Shown: positions 63,107 through 64,000 of the stretch, piece after piece | How the letters are laid out: every line of letters begins with the position of its first letter | Position numbering within the stretch: position 1 is the first letter of the stretch | DNA from: Parasediminibacterium sp046546515 | Lineage (GTDB): Bacteria > Bacteroidota > Bacteroidia > Chitinophagales > Chitinophagaceae | Assembly (NCBI RefSeq): GCF_046546515.1 | Contig: NZ_JBKHKJ010000029.1 | Coordinates: 3,086 to 67,085, forward strand | Direction: 5' to 3' | DNA: 64,000 bases | The notes under the pieces: generated by a model | Database searches by the model: none | What the model saw: the letters and a program-made list of their open reading frames with translations, nothing else | What the model was told of the DNA's origin: nothing | Translations under genes and position numbers: made by a program

Positions 63107-63984
63107 TGGCAATCTGGCATACGCTTCAACTGCTTACCTCGCACCCTTTAACTAAGAAAAACCAATTAAAAGCAATTGCAAGGTTTTTTAAATGGCAAAT
63201 AACTACAAAGATTAACCCTTACCCAGTAATTTATTCATTTACAAGCAAAAGCAAAATCATTGTTGCAAAGGGGATGACTGGGGCAACTGGCAATTTATAC
63301 CTAGGGCTTCATGAATTTGCAGACATGGCATTCTTGCTTCATTTTTTGAGAAAAGAAGATTTTTTCGTGGATGCAGGGGCTAATGTTGGAAGCTATACTG
63401 TTTTGGCTTCTGCACATGTCGGCTGCCAGTCTATTGCTGTTGAGCCTGTACCTTCTACATATAATCATTTAATGAACAATGTTTTTATTAACAGGATGAC
63501 TGCAAAGGTTACAGCCTTAAATATTGGCTTGGGCAAGGAAAATGCAACATTGAAATTTACAAAAACACTAGATACAGTAAATCATATAGCAACCGAAGGT
63601 GAGGTAGATACCATAGATGTGCCTATAAAAACTGTTGATGAAATTGTAGGCCTAAATGTCCCGGCTTTAATAAAAATTGATGTGGAGGGATATGAGACAG
63701 AGGTTTTAAAAGGCGCAATAGAAACACTCAAAAACGAAAAATTAAAAGCAATCATTATTGAATTAAATGGTTCAGGAGGCAGGTACGGGTTTGATGAAAA
63801 AAATATCCATAACCAGTTCCTTCAATTAAACTTTATGCCATTTATTTATAACCCATTTGACAGGCAATTGACAAAAACAGAAAATTTTGGCTCGTATAAT
63901 ACGATTTACATCAGGGATGTTGATTTTGTAAAAGGCAGATTAAGTACAGCAGAAAAACTAGAAATATTGGGGCAATTTTTTTAA
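63106..63984 (+). CDS. FkbM-family methyltransferase
   Basis: A 292-residue SAM-dependent methyltransferase. FVDAGANVGSYTVLASAHVG near 86-105 is the SAM-binding loop, IAVEPVPSTYNHLMNNV the acidic loop, and LIKIDVEGYETEVLKGA near 185-201 the FkbM hallmark. It should O-methylate a sugar of the polymer; terminal methylation is a known chain-length signal recognised by Wzt-type ATPases, although which sugar is modified here cannot be told. Start overlaps the previous stop (TAATG). It ends 16 nt before the window edge. Confidence 0.92.
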   Translation: MAIWHTLQLLTSHPLTKKNQLKAIARFFKWQITTKINPYPVIYSFTSKSKIIVAKGMTGATGNLYLGLHEFADMAFLLHFLRKEDFFVDAGANVGSYTVLASAHVGCQSIAVEPVPSTYNHLMNNVFINRMTAKVTALNIGLGKENATLKFTKTLDTVNHIATEGEVDTIDVPIKTVDEIVGLNVPALIKIDVEGYETEVLKGAIETLKNEKLKAIIIELNGSGGRYGFDEKNIHNQFLQLNFMPFIYNPFDRQLTKTENFGSYNTIYIRDVDFVKGRLSTAEKLEILGQFF

Positions 63985-64000
63985 ACTCTTTTCTATATAA

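Noticed and set aside
1..64000. tRNA, rRNA, transposase, integrase, restriction or retron genes
   Set aside because: I looked for these on both strands, particularly around the two intergenic elements, and saw none.

Overview
The window reads as a chromosomal segment of a Bacteroidota bacterium, most likely near the Chitinophagaceae; the placement is inference from gene content. Supporting signs are moderate A+T content, Bacteroidota-type -7 promoter elements (TAnnTTTG), weak ribosome binding sites with frequent TTG/GTG starts, CarboxypepD_reg-like and TonB-plug proteins, a DESQ-type SNF2 helicase, and a Wzc kinase with a Tyr-rich tail.

Layout. 1-2.3 kb: 3' end of an SGNH hydrolase and an MBOAT O-acyltransferase, an O-acylation pair. 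2.4-7 kb (minus): SNF2 helicase plus an unknown partner. 7.3-8.7 kb (minus): pyrH and a single-domain response regulator. 9.4-13.7 kb (plus): esterase, CarboxypepD_reg-like protein, and a secreted plug-domain protein. 13.8-24.7 kb: purH (minus), a small unknown gene pair (plus), a tandem UspA protein (minus), uvrA (plus), an outer-membrane barrel (plus), and a sugar-1-phosphate salvage pair (minus) in which an AmgK-like kinase is fused to a RapZ C-terminal domain.

25.1-64 kb is one colinear plus-strand exopolysaccharide/O-polysaccharide cluster. It has a Wza-like lipoprotein, Wzc kinase, asparagine-synthase/GT4 fusion, ABC exporter (Wzm/Wzt), about 20 glycosyltransferases, four acyltransferases, a cassette of GDPD-like, HAD, two nucleotidyltransferase and cupin genes, UDP-galactopyranose mutase, a GtrB-like/GT-C pair and an FkbM methyltransferase. 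Most gaps are a few bases or overlaps. A terminator-like hairpin sits in the leader. I see no initiating sugar-phosphate transferase, Wzx or Wzy in the window.

The most unusual content is non-coding. Two intergenic elements (8727-9366, and 20609-21161 in opposite orientation) share an architecture: inverted terminal repeats, 8-bp flanking direct repeats, a conserved 37-38 nt box (A), a tandem array of 11-bp units beginning TGA, and a conserved 52-nt G-rich box (B). The arrays keep the period but differ in unit sequence. I do not recognise this family. Other small repeats include a hairpin family (GCCACAAAGGCACGAA) that has run into the 3' end of a glycosyltransferase gene, heptamer repeats abutting two start codons, and a 14-bp tandem duplication that broke a Uma2-family gene. 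I saw no tRNA, rRNA, CRISPR array, transposase or reverse transcriptase.
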